64,000 bases of DNA from Actinomycetaceae bacterium (GCA_028724265.1 JAQYDG010000008.1:62001-126000), one strand, 5' to 3'. Positions 1-8,620 are shown, numbered from the stretch's first letter. The notes: generated from the sequence alone by a model not told the origin. Numbers and translations are program-made.

Positions 1-78
1 ATCGCAACAGCATTCCTCGGCGGAATCGTGCCAGCAATCAAAGCCTCGCGGCTCCAACCCGCGCTTGCACTCCGGTGA
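1..78 (+). CDS. C-terminal end of an FtsX/MacB-type ABC transporter permease (partial)
   Basis: Only the last 25 codons lie in the window, ending with TGA at 76-78. The peptide ends in IVPAIKASRLQPALALR. This is the usual cytoplasmic tail of FtsX/MacB-type permeases: the last membrane helix runs into a P-A-x-x-A-S-x-L-x-P-x-x-A-L-R motif. The family moves lipoproteins, antimicrobial peptides or cell-division signals with a partner ATPase, but nothing here shows the substrate. The next gene, 100 bases downstream on the same strand, is a lipoprotein, so the two could be functionally linked; that is inference. Confidence 0.6.
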   Translation: MATAFLGGIVPAIKASRLQPALALR

Positions 79-178
79 TCGTATGTTCCGTGTCGCTACC
101 TGAACCCTGCCGCGTCATCGCGCCAACTGTTCGTCCTCCAGAGCCAACACATCAAACAGACACAAGAAAGGAAAAATC

Positions 179-673
179 ATGAAAATAAGAAAGTACATTC
201 TTGCTGCTCTCGCTGCCAGTACAGCACTCACACTCGGCGCATGTTCGGGAGGATCACCATCGTCCTCTGATTCGTCGGGACCAGGTAACGAGAGGCCGAA
301 CGTGTCATTTGACGACATACAACGGGAGTATCAAAACTCAATCGCACAGCTTTCGTGGCCCAAAGGCTTTAACCCACCGGCAACACTTGAGGGTGAAGAT
401 AAGTCTGCACACTTTCAGACTGGATACGGTGACACGCGCGCCTCTATGGTTTTCGAATGCGCATGGTCACAGACGTGGCTCGACACGTACGCAACGGACA
501 AAGCCACAGCCGATACAGCACTCAAAGAGCTCGAAAAGGTACCGAGTATGGGATACATGAGCAAGGAGCATGCCGACGACAACACCCGCCGTATCTTCAA
601 AGAAAATCTTGACAAGGCGAAGCTCGGGGATCCCTCTGGCATTCAAGACAACGTTTCAGTCAACTGCGACTGA
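179..673 (+). CDS. Putative lipoprotein of unknown function
   Basis: 164 residues. The N-terminus has a charged MKIRK stretch, a hydrophobic core and a lipobox LGAC with Cys at about residue 22. It is followed by a Ser/Gly/Pro-rich linker typical of a lipoprotein tethered outside the membrane. The remaining ~120 residues are hydrophilic, with two further Cys (one in FECAWSQTW, one at the C-terminus) that could form a disulfide. I recognise no domain. The start is supported by an AAGAAAGGA-like ribosome site just upstream. It follows the tail of an FtsX-type permease and may be an accessory lipoprotein of that transporter. Confidence 0.75.
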   Translation: MKIRKYILAALAASTALTLGACSGGSPSSSDSSGPGNERPNVSFDDIQREYQNSIAQLSWPKGFNPPATLEGEDKSAHFQTGYGDTRASMVFECAWSQTWLDTYATDKATADTALKELEKVPSMGYMSKEHADDNTRRIFKENLDKAKLGDPSGIQDNVSVNCD

Positions 674-974
674 CGCGAAGGCGGGAGGTGAAGTGCGCCA
701 TACCCGCAAAAGTGAAGCACACAACGGAATTATTCGAGAGTTCTGCCTGTTATATAGAGCAGCTGCAAAGCTGGGGTGTGGGCGCAGGTGGAAGATGTTT
801 GTCTCTACCCTGGTGTGGAAGCAGATATATGTTGATATATAGTTGACGTATCGCAGGTAGAACATCTGTAGATACCTGTAGATTGGTCAGCGAGGCAAGT
901 AACGTCGTCGCAGCACGGGCGCCGGGCGCGGTCGTGTTGTGGATGTCGTGTTGCGAATTGTGAGGAGGGACTTG

Positions 975-1061
975 ATGACGCGCTACGCATCATTCGTTGC
1001 TGCTCATCAGTCATGCCTCAATCGGAATTTGTGTCTGTGTTTGGCGGGCGCTCGGCTATAG
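975..1061 (+). CDS. Cysteine-rich leader peptide upstream of cysK
   Basis: A 28-codon ORF begins with ATG six bases after a strong GAGGAGG site (962-968) and ends with TAG 166 bases before cysK. The peptide is MTRYASFVAAHQSC followed by LNRNLCLCLAGARL, with Cys codons at positions 14, 20 and 22. A strong Shine-Dalgarno in front of a tiny Cys-containing ORF, directly upstream of cysteine synthase, is the layout of a cysteine-responsive attenuator. Cys-codon-rich short ORFs are known upstream of sulfur genes in mycobacteria and other actinobacteria. I infer that ribosome stalling at low Cys-tRNA changes expression of cysK. No U-tract terminator is visible, so the mechanism is open. Confidence 0.75.
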   Translation: MTRYASFVAAHQSCLNRNLCLCLAGARL

Positions 1062-1164
1062 TTTCTGTACTTGGCCTGTGAGTTCGGGTCGGTATGCCAA
1101 GCGTCCGCGATTGTGCCGCGCGTAGGGTATGCGCGCGCATCAGTGTCGATATTCATTCTCCACG

Positions 1165-1189
1165 CGCCATGATGCTGCGTTTCATGGCG
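1165..1189 (+). promoter_or_regulatory. Hairpin in the cysK leader
   Basis: CGCCATGA (1165-1172) and TCATGGCG (1182-1189) form a perfect 8-bp stem with a 9-base loop in the cysK 5' region, 38 bases before the start codon. A weaker stem (CTTGGC/GCCAAG) lies between it and the leader peptide. There is no poly-U run, so it is not a classical terminator; it may be one state of the leader-controlled switch. Confidence 0.4.
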
Positions 1190-1227
1190 GAACTCACCCA
1201 GATGAAACCCTATGAAAGGATAATCAC

Positions 1228-2160
1228 ATGGCTTTGTACACTTCTATGACGCAAATTACCGGCAATACCCCGCTGCTCCAGCTGCAGCGAATCACCGATG
1301 ACGCTCAAGCACACGTCTTCGGAAAGCTCGAGTTCTACAACCCCGCAAGCTCGGTCAAGGATCGTGTGGGCGTGGCTATTGTGGACGCAGCAGAAAAGTC
1401 CGGCAAGCTGCAGCCTGGTGGCACAATCGTCGAAGCAACGTCAGGTAACACGGGCATCGCTCTCGCCTGGGTTGGTGCCGCACGCGGCTATAAGGTTATT
1501 CTGACGATGCCCTCCTCGATGAGCACCGAGCGCCGTGCACTCCTGCGCAGTTTTGGCGCCGAGCTTGTTCTGACCGAGCCGGCAGCGGGCATGCAAGGTG
1601 CTGTGGACAAAGCGAATGAGATCGTGGCCAACACGCCGAACGCCATTCTCGCTTCCCAATTCGCCAACGAAGCGAACCCAGCCATCCACGAGGCCACCAC
1701 AGGACCGGAAATCTGGAAGGATCTTGACGGCAAGGTGGACGTCCTCGTCGCGGGCATCGGTACTGGTGGCACACTCACCGGAGCTGGACATTACCTGCGT
1801 TCGCAGAACCCCGATATCCAGATTGTTGCTGTAGAGCCAGCAGATTCGCCGCTGCTTTCTACCGGCAAGGCAGGATCCCACAAGATTCAGGGAATCGGCG
1901 CGAATTTCGTCCCGGAGGTGCTGGATACCAAACTCTATAACGAGGTCATCACAGTCGAATTCGATGACGCGGTGAAAACGGCTCGTCGTGCCGCCCATGA
2001 AGAAGGCCTATTAGCAGGGCTCTCCGGCGGCGCAGCACTCTGGGCAGCAATCCAGGTCGCACAGCGGCCAGAGAACAGCGGTAAGAATGTAGTTGCTATC
2101 GTTCCAGACTTTGGCGAGCGCTATATTTCTACAGCGCTGTTCGCCGGTTTGACTGACTAG
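1228..2160 (+). CDS. cysK: Cysteine synthase A (O-acetylserine sulfhydrylase)
   Basis: 310 residues, the normal length for CysK. The enzyme replaces the acetyl group of O-acetylserine with sulfide to make cysteine, using PLP in the cytoplasm. The PLP lysine lies in SSVKDRVG (about residue 44). The substrate loop TSGNTG is at about 71-76, and the glycine-rich phosphate site is GIGTGGT. The C-terminal half carries the usual GLSGG stretch. The start is supported by GAAAGGA nine bases upstream. The next gene, cysE, supplies O-acetylserine, so both steps of cysteine synthesis sit together. Expression is probably controlled by the Cys-rich leader ORF at 975-1061. Confidence 0.96.
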   Translation: MALYTSMTQITGNTPLLQLQRITDDAQAHVFGKLEFYNPASSVKDRVGVAIVDAAEKSGKLQPGGTIVEATSGNTGIALAWVGAARGYKVILTMPSSMSTERRALLRSFGAELVLTEPAAGMQGAVDKANEIVANTPNAILASQFANEANPAIHEATTGPEIWKDLDGKVDVLVAGIGTGGTLTGAGHYLRSQNPDIQIVAVEPADSPLLSTGKAGSHKIQGIGANFVPEVLDTKLYNEVITVEFDDAVKTARRAAHEEGLLAGLSGGAALWAAIQVAQRPENSGKNVVAIVPDFGERYISTALFAGLTD

Positions 2161-2229
2161 CCAGATAGTTTGTCTTACTGGGCAGCACGCTAGGGCAATA
2201 GGTTGATAGGCGCGCAGGAATCGGCTTAA

Positions 2230-2262
2230 ATGAGGGTGTGTACGCACTGTACACACCCTCAT
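2230..2262. repeat. Perfect 14-bp inverted repeat between cysK and cysE
   Basis: ATGAGGGTGTGTAC (2230-2243) and its exact complement (2249-2262) are separated by five bases. It lies 69 bases after the cysK stop and 24 bases before the cysE start. No T-run follows on either strand, so it is either a terminator-like or RNA-stabilising hairpin that tunes cysE relative to cysK, or a protein-binding palindrome. Confidence 0.75.
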
Positions 2263-2286
2263 CCGTCTCCGAGAGGACTTCGATCA

Positions 2287-2901
2287 ATGGCGCATCTGAA
2301 CCGTGTGAAGGCTCTGTTAAATCCGGTGATCCAACGCTCGCAACTTCTGGGAGAAATGAAAGAAGATCTGCTCGCCGCTGTCCAACACGATCCGGCAGCA
2401 CGCAATATGCTCGAAGTAGCGCTTGTCTATCCTGGCGTGCACGCCGTATGGGTATACAGGCTCGCCCATCGAATGTGGAACAAATCAGAACACCTCAAGC
2501 TACCGGCGCGCATCATTTCTCAAACCGCACGCGCCGTCACAGGTGTGGAGATTCATCCCGCTGCCAGGATCGGTCGGCGCCTCTTTATTGACCACGGGAT
2601 GGGCGTCGTTATTGGCGAAACAGCGGAAGTGGGCGAAGACGTCACGATTTACCACGGAACAACGCTGGGCGGCACGTCGCTCCACCACGGAAAACGTCAC
2701 CCAACCGTTGGTTCGCGCGTTGTGATCGGATCGGGAGCAAAAGTCCTCGGCAATATTACGATCGGTGACGACGTTCAGATCGGCGCAAATGCGGTTGTTG
2801 TCAAAAATGTTCCGAGCGGCAATGTTGCAGTCGGGATTCCCGCACACAACCGTCCAGTGAAAGGTGCCGAACCCCAGATCGATCCTGCGATCTATATCTA
2901 A
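2287..2901 (+). CDS. cysE: Serine O-acetyltransferase
   Basis: 204 residues from the chosen ATG, which follows GAGAGGA by a normal distance. An in-frame ATG 57 bases earlier falls inside a palindrome and gives an unlikely Cys/His/Pro-rich extension. The enzyme transfers acetyl from acetyl-CoA to serine, giving the substrate of CysK. It has the short actinobacterial/plasmid-type N-terminal helical part, then a left-handed beta-helix of hexapeptide repeats with the catalytic signature [14 protein letters not shown] and the CoA-loop stretch [15 protein letters not shown]. It ends with [11 protein letters not shown]. It lies directly downstream of cysK and is probably co-transcribed through or past the hairpin between them. 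Confidence 0.95.
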   Translation: MAHLNRVKALLNPVIQRSQLLGEMKEDLLAAVQHDPAARNMLEVALVYPGVHAVWVYRLAHRMWNKSEHLKLPARIISQTARAVTGVEIHPAARIGRRLFIDHGMGVVIGETAEVGEDVTIYHGTTLGGTSLHHGKRHPTVGSRVVIGSGAKVLGNITIGDDVQIGANAVVVKNVPSGNVAVGIPAHNRPVKGAEPQIDPAIYI

Positions 2902-3032
2902 ATCGGCCGCGAAGGCAACCTCCATGAAGCTATCCTTGAGGCAGCGTACAGATAGTCACTGATACGAGAGCTAGGAAATTGATACGAAAAGAAGCCGCGA
3001 GTAGCCAAAATCGACAGCTCAAGCCGAACTGG

Positions 3033-3911
3033 CTAGCCAAATACCCTGGCGTTTTCCCGACTTCCGACACGGCTCAAGGCCTGATCGAGAAGCTCGATCA
3101 TCCGCGTCTTGTCGGAGCCAAGTTTTCCACGCAGCGGAACAGAATCGAGCGCATGCCCGGCCAGAAAATAAGCGTCCGGCACGTCGATATGTTCGAGGAA
3201 GGTTTTTTCTTCCTCAAGGATCTCGTATTCCGGAGCCATCTGGAAACGACCCTCTTTGACGTCATCCAGTAGCTGTGTTCCAGGGTATGCGGCCATCGTC
3301 GTAAAAGCGACCATCTCCGGCTGAACAACATTCATCATCTGAGCCGACGCAATCGCGTTTTCCACGCCTTTCCCTTTGCCTGCCGCTCCCAACATAAACA
3401 GGCAGCGATGATGAATTCCGGCCTCGTTCAGTCGCAGCAGCTGGGCGGTGGTCTCCTCCGCGCTCGACTCCTTATTCAAGTACGTCAATGCTGAATCGAG
3501 ACCAGTCTCCACGCCAATGTAGAGATCGTCGATGCCGCGCTCGTGTAGATGGACAAGCTGTTCGTCAGTCTTGGACGCAATATTCGGCGTCGCAGCATAC
3601 ATGCTCACCGTTGTGACGTTGGGAAAATATTTATAAATCAGATCAAGAAGGTTATCGAGCCGCCTGGCGGACAGCGCGAAGGGATCCCCACCAACGAGGT
3701 AGACGCGATCGAGATACATGGATTCGAGTGGACTCTGATAGGCCGCATTCGCTAAAAACTCCTCGATCGCATCCATGGGAACCATGCGAAAAGGCACACC
3801 CTTATACATGCTGCAATAGTTGCATTTATTGTACGTGCAGCCTTCAGTCACGGGTATCAGGAAAGTACTGGCTTCAATTGGTGGCCGGTAGACAGTGCCG
3901 TGATACTGCAT
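3033..3911 (-). CDS. Radical SAM protein
   Basis: 292 residues. Near the N-terminus the motif GCTYNKCNYCSMYKGVPFR carries three Cys for a [4Fe-4S] cluster in a C-x4-C-x2-C spacing rather than the canonical C-x3-C-x2-C. This is a pattern I associate with the COG1032-like subgroup having the MYK-x-VPFR stretch. GGDPFAL matches the SAM-binding GGE/GGD motif, and YIGVETGLDSAL the later barrel motif. The specific reaction is not known to me. Start: ATG after GGAGG with five bases between. It converges on cysE and has no evident operon partner. Confidence 0.85.
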   Translation of the reverse strand: MQYHGTVYRPPIEASTFLIPVTEGCTYNKCNYCSMYKGVPFRMVPMDAIEEFLANAAYQSPLESMYLDRVYLVGGDPFALSARRLDNLLDLIYKYFPNVTTVSMYAATPNIASKTDEQLVHLHERGIDDLYIGVETGLDSALTYLNKESSAEETTAQLLRLNEAGIHHRCLFMLGAAGKGKGVENAIASAQMMNVVQPEMVAFTTMAAYPGTQLLDDVKEGRFQMAPEYEILEEEKTFLEHIDVPDAYFLAGHALDSVPLRGKLGSDKTRMIELLDQALSRVGSRENARVFG

Positions 3912-4269
3912 AGTTCCTCCACATCATCGCATTTCGATCCCCGTACCCCTGCTCAACGCAGGGATCAGCCGACCATGTATCGCCACGCCACACCAGAAGG
4001 ATCCTGCTTGCCGCGCGCAACGTGACGATACTACACGCCGGAGTGAAGGCTGTATAGAGCACCCCGATGTCGGGGCTACATAGAGTTTTGTATAGAGCTG
4101 TGCTGCACAGACTTTTGTATAGAGCTATAGAGGGACGCCTCACGAGTCAGCCGCGCCGCTCGCATCTCTTCCCTCTTCCCTAGCGCTATCTTTCGGCTTC
4201 TCTAGCGCTATCTTCCAGCGCCGCTCGCATCTCTTCCCACGCGCGTGACATGTTCTCTTTCCACGATGC
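3912..4269. other. Intergenic region with short direct repeats and palindromes
   Basis: No gene seen in 358 bases. The 10-mer TGTATAGAGC occurs three times (4051-4060, 4089-4098, 4116-4125); the last two are part of a shared 14-mer. Small palindromes (CCCCGATGTCGGGG; CTGTGCTGCACAG) lie between the copies. Further on, a 21-base direct repeat occurs at 4153-4173 and 4218-4238, enclosing a second repeat pair (CTAGCGCTATCTT at 4180-4192 and 4202-4214). This is a nested duplication just past the 3' end of ilvE. Confidence 0.7.
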
Positions 4270-5409
4270 TTACATGATCCTGTAGCACCAGCCGAACTTA
4301 TCCTCGACGCGTCCCAGCTGAATCCCCGTGAGCTCGTCATAAATGTGTTTCGTCATCGGGCCGACTGGCACCTGAACATCGAAGTCGTCGCAGGCGAGGC
4401 GCCCGATCGAGGTCACCACAGCTGCCGTCCCACAGGCGAACATCTCAGTCACTGCTCCAGAGGCGACGCCTCGAACAACGTCATCGATCGCAAGGGGCTC
4501 CTCCCGCACCCACGTCCCCTCGGATTCAAGGAGGCGAATAATTGAGGAACGCGTACAGCCGGGAAGGATACTGCCGTTCAGCTCAGGTGTGATGACGGAG
4601 CCGTCGCGCATCACTACAAACACGTTCATACCGCCGAGCTCGTCGATCGTCGTATTCGTTCTAGCGTCCAGGAACATGACCTCGTCAAAGCCCTCGTCGT
4701 GAGCCTTCACTTTCGGCAGTAGCGAACTCGCATAGTTACCGCCGGTCTTGGCGTCACCCATACCGCCTGGACCCGCACGGTGGTATGTGCGCTCTACCCA
4801 CACGTCGATGGGCTGGAAACCGTGCGTGAAATATGGACCTGACGGCGAGGCAGCAACGATGTATTCATAACGCGCCGACGCACGAACCCCGAGGAAACTC
4901 TCTGAAGCAAAAATAAAAGGTCGCAGATACAGTGAGCTGCCCTCCCCTTCAGGCACCCACCGCTGATCGGCACGGACAAGCCCAACGATCGAGGCCATAA
5001 AATCGTCAAACGACAGAGGAGGTATCGCAAGCCGCGCGCCAGAGCGATTGAGCCGAGCGGCATTGTAGAGCGGACGGAACGTCCAAATCGAACCGTCGTC
5101 GTGCCGATAGGCCTTCAAACCTTCAAAAATCTCTTGACCATAATGAAGAACAGCAGTTCCAGGATCAAAAGACAACGGAGCATATGGCTCGATGACTTTG
5201 CGATGCCACCCCAACTCGTTCGTAAACGTGGCATGTGCCATGTGGTCGGAAAAATCAACGCCAAAACCAAGAGCCGACATCTGCTCAGCGTATTGTTCCT
5301 CGGACTTCGGGTGCGGATGCGGCAAGGTTTCAAATCCCGACGCCACCGCGTCAGCTGGCGGTACCGGTCGATCTGCTTCTCGTTCCAACTCTGTCGTTTC
5401 GTGAGCCAT
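4270..5409 (-). CDS. ilvE: Branched-chain amino acid aminotransferase
   Basis: 379 residues, the size of the long actinobacterial/eukaryotic type of class IV PLP aminotransferase. It interconverts Leu, Ile and Val with their 2-oxo acids using glutamate/2-oxoglutarate. The early FEGLKAYR motif (about 95-102) and the PLP lysine in GDAKTGGNYASS (about K221) are present, as is the later LDGARTN-type loop as LDARTNTTIDELGGMN. The C-terminus ends in GWCYRIM. There is no clear Shine-Dalgarno before the ATG. The gene diverges from dcd across a 278-base gap and has no co-directional partner close by. Confidence 0.95.
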   Translation of the reverse strand: MAHETTELEREADRPVPPADAVASGFETLPHPHPKSEEQYAEQMSALGFGVDFSDHMAHATFTNELGWHRKVIEPYAPLSFDPGTAVLHYGQEIFEGLKAYRHDDGSIWTFRPLYNAARLNRSGARLAIPPLSFDDFMASIVGLVRADQRWVPEGEGSSLYLRPFIFASESFLGVRASARYEYIVAASPSGPYFTHGFQPIDVWVERTYHRAGPGGMGDAKTGGNYASSLLPKVKAHDEGFDEVMFLDARTNTTIDELGGMNVFVVMRDGSVITPELNGSILPGCTRSSIIRLLESEGTWVREEPLAIDDVVRGVASGAVTEMFACGTAAVVTSIGRLACDDFDVQVPVGPMTKHIYDELTGIQLGRVEDKFGWCYRIM

Positions 5410-5687
5410 GATTAAATAATGGGCTCACGGTGGAGATTTGTTACGACAATCTCACCATTCGAGACTCTCACCCATTTAATCCCCCACGGTTTTCATCCCT
5501 TTTTGTCTCCCTTGCCCCGCGCACGGTTCTTCTTTCCCCAACGCCGCGTACGGTTGGTTTTAAGCCCGCACGGTGCGAATGCGAGACGCGTGCCACAGGG
5601 AGCACGGACATGCGTGAGCCAACGGTGAGCACTGGGGGGGGGAGCACGGGCATGAAACAACCGGTTCAAGCGTGAAACAATAAGACC
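5410..5687. other. Divergent ilvE/dcd intergenic region with a G9 tract
   Basis: Contains promoters for both genes by position. A run of nine G occurs at 5634-5642, 45 bases before the dcd start. It lies between two related blocks, GGGAGCACGGACATG and GGGAGCACGGGCATG, that look like a degenerate tandem duplication. A broken inverted repeat (GAGATT...AATCTC) is about 25 bases upstream of ilvE. Confidence 0.55.
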
Positions 5688-6287
5688 ATGCTGCTTTCAG
5701 ACCACGATATTCACGCTTACCACGCGCGCGGCGACATCAGCGTCACGCCATGGGATCCCGCGATGGTACAGCCGTCCTCCGTGGACATTCACCTCGACCG
5801 CTTTTTCCGTTTGTTCGATAATCACCGCTATCCCATGATCGATCCTGCCGCCGCTCAGGATAATCTGACGCATATGATTGACGTCGGCGCTGAGGGACGC
5901 TTCGTCCTCCACCCCGGAGAGTTCGTCTTGGGTTCCACCTACGAACTCGTCACCCTCGGATCAATGGTTGCGGCACGGCTCGAAGGAAAATCTTCCCTGG
6001 GGCGGCTCGGGTTGCTGACACATTCCACCGCAGGATTTATCGATCCTGGTTTTTCTGGCCATGTGACGTTGGAGCTTTCAAACACTGCCACGATGCCGAT
6101 TCTGCTCTACCCAGGTATGAAAATCGGCCAGCTGTGTTTCTTTCAATTATCGACTCCAGCGGACTCGCCGTACGGCTCCGAAAACGCTGGATCACACTAC
6201 CAAGGGCAGCGCGGACCCACAGCCTCACGGAGCCATGTGAATTTCCAACGCATCAACGTTGGTTCCAGCGCTCTACCTCCCCAGTGA
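5688..6287 (+). CDS. dcd: dCTP deaminase
   Basis: 199 residues. Converts dCTP to dUTP, the source of dUMP for thymidylate. It has the N-terminal LLSDHDI, the [10 protein letters not shown] motif, EFVLGSTYE and the catalytic block [17 protein letters not shown] with its Arg-Ser and Glu-Lys residues. [15 protein letters not shown] and the C-terminal [12 protein letters not shown] lid over the substrate follow. Some actinobacterial homologues (M. tuberculosis) are bifunctional and go on to dUMP; the sequence alone does not settle that here. No strong ribosome site is seen; the upstream region has a G9 run that might affect expression. Confidence 0.94.
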   Translation: MLLSDHDIHAYHARGDISVTPWDPAMVQPSSVDIHLDRFFRLFDNHRYPMIDPAAAQDNLTHMIDVGAEGRFVLHPGEFVLGSTYELVTLGSMVAARLEGKSSLGRLGLLTHSTAGFIDPGFSGHVTLELSNTATMPILLYPGMKIGQLCFFQLSTPADSPYGSENAGSHYQGQRGPTASRSHVNFQRINVGSSALPPQ

Positions 6288-6633
6288 GGAGCATGCCGTG
6301 CGTCACGGTCACGGAATGACGCTGCCCATGCATACGTGACCCACGCATACGTGCACCGCACGCACAACCTGTACTCCCACGCGCCTTATGAGCTTTGTGC
6401 GCCCATGCGCCTCAGAACTTTGCACCCCTAAGCCCAGCGTGATTGCATCCAAAGGGAAGAATCACGCACGAAAGTGCGTTGCAAGAATACGTAGATGGGA
6501 AACTACCGGCTTATTCTGGTCATAAAGGCATAAAGAATGTGGATATGAAGGTGCGTACAACCACCTGATATAGCAGGATAACGACATAGGTATCACGAAT
6601 GCGGTCAGCATTCAGATCCTGAAAGGGTGAAAG
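6288..6633. other. Intergenic region between dcd and the DUF4235 gene
   Basis: No gene seen in 346 bases. ACGCAC-GAAA-GTGCGT (6464-6479) forms a 6-bp stem closed by a GNRA tetraloop. A direct repeat ACGCATACGTG-like block lies just after dcd. The promoter of the DUF4235 gene is presumably in the AT-richer second half. Confidence 0.4.
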
Positions 6634-6918
6634 ATGGATATTGGATGGAAACTTGTAAGCGCAGCTACCGGCGCCGTGTCTGGGTTTGTTGCCAACAAAG
6701 TCGTCGATCTCATTTGGAATGGCGCACTGGGGAAAAACACGCCAGGAAATGATCCCACCGAACCGCTACGCGATACCGTCGTGTTCGCTGTTGTGTCTGC
6801 AATGGTCGGGAGCTTCGTCAACACCCTCACAACCCGCAAGGCCGCGCAGTGGTATGGCGCCGAAGGCTTGACGAAAAGCAAGAACAGTAAAAACACAGCC
6901 GACCACGCGCTGAAGTAA
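6634..6918 (+). CDS. DUF4235 family small membrane-associated protein
   Basis: 94 residues. It matches the DUF4235 pattern as I know it: an N-terminal hydrophobic helix (WKLVSAATGAVSGFVANKVVD), a W-x-x-A-L-G-K linker with a short NDPTEPLRD segment, a second hydrophobic helix (VFAVVSAMVGSFVNTL) and a basic end. Function of the family is unknown; two membrane-interacting helices are likely. Start: ATG after GAAAGGGTG. It stands alone and converges on the DUF4921 gene. Confidence 0.8.
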   Translation: MDIGWKLVSAATGAVSGFVANKVVDLIWNGALGKNTPGNDPTEPLRDTVVFAVVSAMVGSFVNTLTTRKAAQWYGAEGLTKSKNSKNTADHALK

Positions 6919-7134
6919 GCGAAAGTCAGCAAAGCTTCTTCGCCGATCGAGTCCCAATGACGAGGTGCTGAGTTTGGCTATTCTCTGTTCAGTATTCCCT
7001 GGTTGGATATTTTCTGTTCGAGCAAGCCGACCCGCATACTCCCTGTGAGGTTTTCCCAGCTCAGCACCCTCAGTACTGCCATGTCGGCATCGTTCTTCTG
7101 CCGGCAACGTCAGCAACGTCATTGGAAATGAGCG

Positions 7135-8457
7135 TTATTGAAGAGCACGGTTATATTTCAGCGAATTGACGCGGCATGTGCATTCGGTCGCAATAGAAAT
7201 ATCCTGCGCTATTTTGCCGTCCGCACGTAACTGAAGCAGCTCAGGGACTACTCGATCCCTCACATGGTACGGGTCGAGCGTATTGACATAAATCTTTGTG
7301 CCTCCCTCAAATCCCGCCACGTTTGAGACGCGCCACTTAATCGCCACATGCCAGGGCATCCGCACATCGGTGTCAATCGGGGCGCAGTACCATTCCTCAT
7401 TCGAGGGCATATGCGGTCCGCTGGCCGCATGGATTGCGTGCACCATATTCGACATATCGCGCTGTTCAGCCAACGAGTGTTCCCACGGCTGCAGCGCCTC
7501 TGATCGACTCCATATTTCGATTGTCGGATACCTGTGGCCGAACCCCGCGATTGCAACAGCGTTCGTGTTCTCCGCAATCACCAAGTTGTGGTATCCCGCG
7601 TAGTCCACTTCGTCTTCGTTATAAATATTCGGATTCTGACGAACCTTAGGTATTTCCAGATCGGCGTTCACCGACCGCTCATCAATAGCAACGAGCTGCT
7701 TATGAAGATGGTCGAACGATGCGCCGGAGGGCTTCAGCCAGTTCTGGAACACTTGCACGTAACGCGCATAGCGATTTTGCGCGTACAAATCCCGCATAGC
7801 ATCGATCGTCAGCTGCATGTACCAAAAATGCTCCATCGGGGTGAGCGTGCCAGCGCTCGCCAGTTGGGAGTCGTCCGTTGCTCCGTCAACGAAATGCCTG
7901 CGTGAAACCACCACATCATGCCCGCCGCCAAAGAATGCTTCAGCTTCGCGCAGCTGGTCACGCTCTTCCATACCGTCCCAGTCGGTTCGCTGCCCCGCGC
8001 GAGCTTTTGCGCCCAGAACCGAAAGCAGATGCGCCTTGCCAGCTGGATCTGCGATGTATCCTTCCATCCGCGCGCGCATCGACGGCGACATATCGTAGCC
8101 ATAGTTCTTTTGCCAGTACGTATACGAAACGATTTCAAAAAGGTTCGGGATTCTCCGAAACTCCCACGGATCTGCCAGATCGTCCACAGGCGCATTCCGG
8201 ACGATATGCACCTCGCCTTTCGACTTGTCGTTATCGCGGACGATACGCGCCTTTTCTGGCGGTGTTTCGAGTACCCGATTCCAACAAAAAGCGCAGTCGT
8301 CTCCACGGTTTGTTTTCAGAGGCTGAGGATTTTTGGGAGGCATTCCTATCGGGCGGTTCGCGCGCCCAGGCACAGTCCACACCTCGGTACCGCTGAACGG
8401 ATTAATCTGCTTCATCGTTCCGTCAGGCATGCGCCTGATAAATTCCGTGTGGCTCAT
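7135..8457 (-). CDS. DUF4921 protein, galactose-1-phosphate uridylyltransferase-like
   Basis: 440 residues. Two features are those of GalT in the HIT superfamily: a CxxC pair (C55, C58 in CAFCW) that could bind metal, and an H-x-H-x-Q active-site motif (H250-L-H-K-Q254, in GASFDHLHKQ). I know the actinobacterial version as DUF4921. By analogy it may transfer or hydrolyse a nucleotide sugar or phosphate, with a His as nucleophile; the substrate is unknown. Start: ATG after AAGGAGCCCC. It is not next to any sugar operon here. Confidence 0.8.
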   Translation of the reverse strand: MSHTEFIRRMPDGTMKQINPFSGTEVWTVPGRANRPIGMPPKNPQPLKTNRGDDCAFCWNRVLETPPEKARIVRDNDKSKGEVHIVRNAPVDDLADPWEFRRIPNLFEIVSYTYWQKNYGYDMSPSMRARMEGYIADPAGKAHLLSVLGAKARAGQRTDWDGMEERDQLREAEAFFGGGHDVVVSRRHFVDGATDDSQLASAGTLTPMEHFWYMQLTIDAMRDLYAQNRYARYVQVFQNWLKPSGASFDHLHKQLVAIDERSVNADLEIPKVRQNPNIYNEDEVDYAGYHNLVIAENTNAVAIAGFGHRYPTIEIWSRSEALQPWEHSLAEQRDMSNMVHAIHAASGPHMPSNEEWYCAPIDTDVRMPWHVAIKWRVSNVAGFEGGTKIYVNTLDPYHVRDRVVPELLQLRADGKIAQDISIATECTCRVNSLKYNRALQ

Positions 8458-8620
8458 TGGGGCTCCTTCATCCCATGCATCGGCACCATTGATGCCAGCA
8501 ACAACCTTATGGACAAACTTACGTTTACGGACAACCTGATGTCTGCGATTTTCTGGTTTCTGCGATAATGCCTGCTTTGATGACGATCATCATCTTCGCA
8601 GCATCAACCGTTCATCGCAT

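Noticed and set aside
3033-3911. Broken cluster motif (pseudogene) in the radical SAM protein
   Set aside because: The C-x4-C-x2-C spacing differs from the canonical one, but I recall it as shared by a COG1032-like subgroup, and the frame and other motifs are intact.
5688-6287. Calling dcd a bifunctional dCTP deaminase/dUTPase
   Set aside because: M. tuberculosis Dcd is bifunctional, but the distinguishing residues cannot be judged safely without alignment.
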